Origin: Candidatus Omnitrophota bacterium
GTDB lineage: Bacteria; Omnitrophota; Gorgyraeia; Gygaellales; Profunditerraquicolaceae
NCBI GenBank assembly: GCA_028706895.1
Contig: JAQTVG010000041.1
Coordinates: 1-7,412 of the forward strand
Direction of reading: 5' to 3'
DNA: 7,412 bases
Of this stretch, positions 5,511 through 7,412 are shown one piece after another; position 1 is the stretch's first letter, and the number at the start of each line of letters is the position of its first letter. The translations under genes were made by a program, and so were the position numbers. Under the pieces are notes generated by a model. The model was not told the origin of the DNA. It saw only the letters and a list, made by a program, of their open reading frames with translations, and ran no database searches.

Positions 5511-7075
5511 CTCATTTTCTCTAATTGCGCTCTTTTACGCTTCCAGGCAATCTTTACTAAAATCGCCAAAGTCAAAAAAATCAGCAACAACCCTATCCTT
5601 GTGCCAAATATAAAAGGGCGGCTGCCTAAAGAAATATTTTTCATAAAAATTATGGGTATCCATTCCTGCCAAAACCATATCCCTAATATAGAAAATAAAA
5701 AGAGCGGAGTGACATATTTAATAATAAATTTATAAATCCGGGGTACCCGCATATCCGCGCCCCTGTGTATCTCGTCCCATGCTTTTTCCATGCCAAAAAT
5801 CCAGGCAAAAAGTATGATTTCAATGGTAGCAAACAAAACTAAAAAGAATGTCCCGCCCCAAAAATCCAGTTCATCAACTACGCCGTTGCCCAAAAAGAAT
5901 ACTACCGCCTGGCATAATATGAAAGTTACCGCGCCGAATATCATAACCGCTTTTTTCCTGCTAATATCAAATTCATCTTCCAGGAACGCCACTGCCGGCT
6001 GGGCAAGCGAGACCGAAGAAGTAACTCCTGCCAAAAATAAAAGAGCAAACCAGATAAATCCGAATATAGCCGATAGCGGAAGCTTATTTAAAACCAGTGG
6101 CATAGTTACAAACCCGAGGTTAAATACGCCTGAACGCGCAATCTCTTGTATGTTCTGCGGCCCGAAGAAAACAAAAGCTGCCGGTATAATTATACTGCCG
6201 CCTAAAATAACCTCAGTTATCTCGTTAGTGCTGGAAGCCGTAAGCCCGGAAAGGACAACATCATCGCCTTTTGATAAGTAGCTTGCGTATGTCAGTATAA
6301 CGCCGATACCTACGCTCAAAGTAAAAAATACCTGGCCTGCCGCCTCAAGCCATACCTTGGCTGATTTTAACGCGGAGAAATCAGGGTTCCAAAGAAACCC
6401 TAAACCATTAACAATATTCCAATCCGGTTTGGTTAAATCAGGAGCACCTAAAGTAAAGACCCTTACCATCAATATCAGGCCAAAAATAAATAAAAGCGGC
6501 ATTGCCCACTTACAAAGGCGCTCTATACCGCCTTTTATGCCGTAATATATAACCCATATATTCAAAATAAAGGTAATGAGAAAGAACAGGTACGCCGGGC
6601 CCAAACCGTTAAAATGTTGATTGTTCTCCAGTCCCTGGAAACCCCTTAAAAAACCCTGCATCGCGGACTGGTCCGTTAAATTACCATATTTACCTATTAA
6701 CGCAAAAAAACTATATGCCAGCGTCCATGATTCTATATATGTATAATAGATAAAAATAACTAAAGGGCCGAATATCCCAATAATACCGAAATATTTGATA
6801 AACCGGTTTTTCTGCCAGATACTATGGAATATCCCGGGGGCTGTCCCGTGTTCAAAACCGCCTCCATAACGGCCTAATGTCCATTCAATCCACATAAGAG
6901 GTATCCCTAATAAAAATAAGGATACAAAATACGGGATCATAAAAGCGCCGCCGCCGTTAGAAGCGGCTTTTGCGGGAAACCTCAGGAAATTTCCCAAGCC
7001 GATAGCAGAACCTGCCACAGCCATGATGATACCCAGACGCGAACCCCAGCTATCCCTTTTTCTTGCCTGCGCCAT
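5507..7075 (-). CDS. LeuT-type sodium:amino-acid symporter (NSS family)
   Basis: A 522-residue, twelve-span inner-membrane transporter of the neurotransmitter:sodium symporter family, close to Aquifex LeuT along its length (comparison from memory). Helix 1 holds GSAIGLGNFLRFP at 22-34 and NGGGAFMIPY at 40-49. Both sodium sites are intact: Na1 Ala24, Asn29, Thr252, Asn284; Na2 Gly22, Ile25, Ala349, Thr352, Ser353. Glu288 stands where LeuT has Glu290, predicting chloride independence. Substrate Tyr111, Phe251 and Ser254 match LeuT Tyr108, Phe253 and Ser256, while Asn21 is Ser23, Val104 is Ile107, Phe259 is Ile257 and Ile359 is Leu357, so the pocket differs and the amino acid may not be leucine. 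Start ATG at 7075 has AGAGGA 8 nt upstream and overlaps the upstream protease gene by 26 nt. The following 34-residue peptide is a likely partner. Family very sure, substrate unknown. Confidence 0.95.
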   Translation of the reverse strand: MAQARKRDSWGSRLGIIMAVAGSAIGLGNFLRFPAKAASNGGGAFMIPYFVSLFLLGIPLMWIEWTLGRYGGGFEHGTAPGIFHSIWQKNRFIKYFGIIGIFGPLVIFIYYTYIESWTLAYSFFALIGKYGNLTDQSAMQGFLRGFQGLENNQHFNGLGPAYLFFLITFILNIWVIYYGIKGGIERLCKWAMPLLFIFGLILMVRVFTLGAPDLTKPDWNIVNGLGFLWNPDFSALKSAKVWLEAAGQVFFTLSVGIGVILTYASYLSKGDDVVLSGLTASSTNEITEVILGGSIIIPAAFVFFGPQNIQEIARSGVFNLGFVTMPLVLNKLPLSAIFGFIWFALLFLAGVTSSVSLAQPAVAFLEDEFDISRKKAVMIFGAVTFILCQAVVFFLGNGVVDELDFWGGTFFLVLFATIEIILFAWIFGMEKAWDEIHRGADMRVPRIYKFIIKYVTPLFLFSILGIWFWQEWIPIIFMKNISLGSRPFIFGTRIGLLLIFLTLAILVKIAWKRKRAQLEKMR

Positions 7076-7412
7076 TAAGCCAATCCTCTAGCTCAACCAA
7101 GGTATCGCTTACTTCTTTGCTTAATTTATCGCCGAAATTAATACTTTTGGGCTGGATAATTAAAATAATTATATCCGCCTTTAAATTGCTTTGCAAGTAA
7201 TTTATAGTCAAAGATATAGAGGCGTTGTGGGTGGCGAATAAATTTGCCGTTTTTATATCATGGGTTTCTAAAAATCTGATTTCGCCGGGCTTGCCCCCAA
7301 AATCAACGCCGTCAATAACCAATACAGTATCGGGCTTTTCTTTAATAATCTTTTCTAAATAATTCTCAGGGGTCACCTCGGCATCAAAAACAACAAGCGC
7401 GGGATTACTTTT
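7050..7412 (-). CDS. Hydrogenase maturation protease, HycI-like (5' end outside window)
   Basis: The last 120 residues of an M52 family endopeptidase, which trims the C-terminus of a [NiFe]-hydrogenase large subunit after nickel insertion. The visible part resembles E. coli HycI: FDAEVTPENY near the start (HycI has IDGGSAPEND), VLVIDGVDFGGKPGEIR with the Asp of VID at the metal position, ATHNAS with the metal-binding His, and ILIIQPKSINFG matching the GIQP segment. The first metal ligand (Glu/Asp of the N-terminal motif) would be upstream, beyond position 7412. An in-frame GTG at 7376 is not the start, since the open frame continues upstream with family-like residues to the window edge. It implies hydrogenase genes just outside the window. 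Its stop lies 26 nt inside the symporter gene, so the two are probably co-transcribed. Family is confident; HycI versus other subgroups less so. Confidence 0.88.
   Translation of the reverse strand, partial: KSNPALVVFDAEVTPENYLEKIIKEKPDTVLVIDGVDFGGKPGEIRFLETHDIKTANLFATHNASISLTINYLQSNLKADIIILIIQPKSINFGDKLSKEVSDTLVELEDWLNGAGKKKG
7084..7089 (-). promoter_or_regulatory. Ribosome binding site of the symporter gene
   Basis: AGAGGA on the minus strand, 8 nt before the ATG at 7075 and inside the coding sequence of the protease. It supports the start that creates the 26-nt gene overlap. Confidence 0.6.

Noticed and set aside
5790..6281. 163-codon open frame on the plus strand
   Set aside because: Antisense to the well-conserved symporter; composition is what a reversed membrane-protein sequence gives.
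7050..7376. Complete 108-residue protease starting at GTG 7376
   Set aside because: The open frame and family similarity continue upstream to the window edge, and the N-terminal metal motif would be missing.

Overview
This window is a compact, AT-leaning bacterial stretch of roughly 42% G+C (estimated by eye). All convincing genes lie on the minus strand, packed with 1-nt gaps and 4- to 26-nt overlaps. The mix of genes (a HycI-like hydrogenase maturation protease, a LeuT-type amino-acid symporter, a DUF3568-like lipoprotein, a PssA phospholipid synthase) suggests an anaerobic, hydrogen-metabolising Gram-negative-type bacterium, perhaps from an uncultured lineage such as Omnitrophota. The phylum is a guess from gene style; there is no marker gene to prove it.

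Reading in the direction of transcription (from 7412 down to 1), block one is: the C-terminal part of a hydrogenase maturation protease (7412-7050, cut by the window edge), an NSS-family sodium:amino-acid symporter (7075-5507), a 34-residue one-span membrane peptide that fits the small accessory subunits of such symporters (5510-5406), a lipoprotein (5409-5029), phosphatidylserine synthase pssA (5032-4328), tRNA-Phe(GAA) with encoded CCA (4316-4242), and a strong hairpin terminator (4237-4206). Four of the five protein junctions in this block are stop/start overlaps, so it looks like one transcription unit of envelope and transport functions with a tRNA processed from its tail.

Block two starts after an intergenic gap at 4015-4205. 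A promoter with -35 TTGATT, a 16-nt spacer and -10 TATAAT places the predicted start of transcription exactly on the ATG at 4014, so the mRNA is probably leaderless. Most of the promoter and the start codon lie inside a perfect 40-bp palindrome. The operon encodes (i) a 477-aa fusion of a degenerate ClpB/ClpC-like AAA+ domain, without Walker A, Walker B or arginine-finger residues, to an RmlD-like NAD(P) sugar reductase; (ii) a short-type class I mannose-6-phosphate isomerase homologue; (iii) a class III PLP aminotransferase with a cysteine-rich insert and without the usual C-terminal carboxylate-binding Arg. Isomerase, reductase and aminotransferase together suggest synthesis of a modified, perhaps aminated, sugar or small metabolite; the product cannot be read from sequence.

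Between the palindrome and the terminator, the plus strand carries a short broken reading frame (4037-4184) of unknown origin. Positions 1-70, downstream of the aminotransferase, are open in all three plus-strand frames but hold nothing that can be assigned. I saw no CRISPR array, insertion sequence or rRNA.
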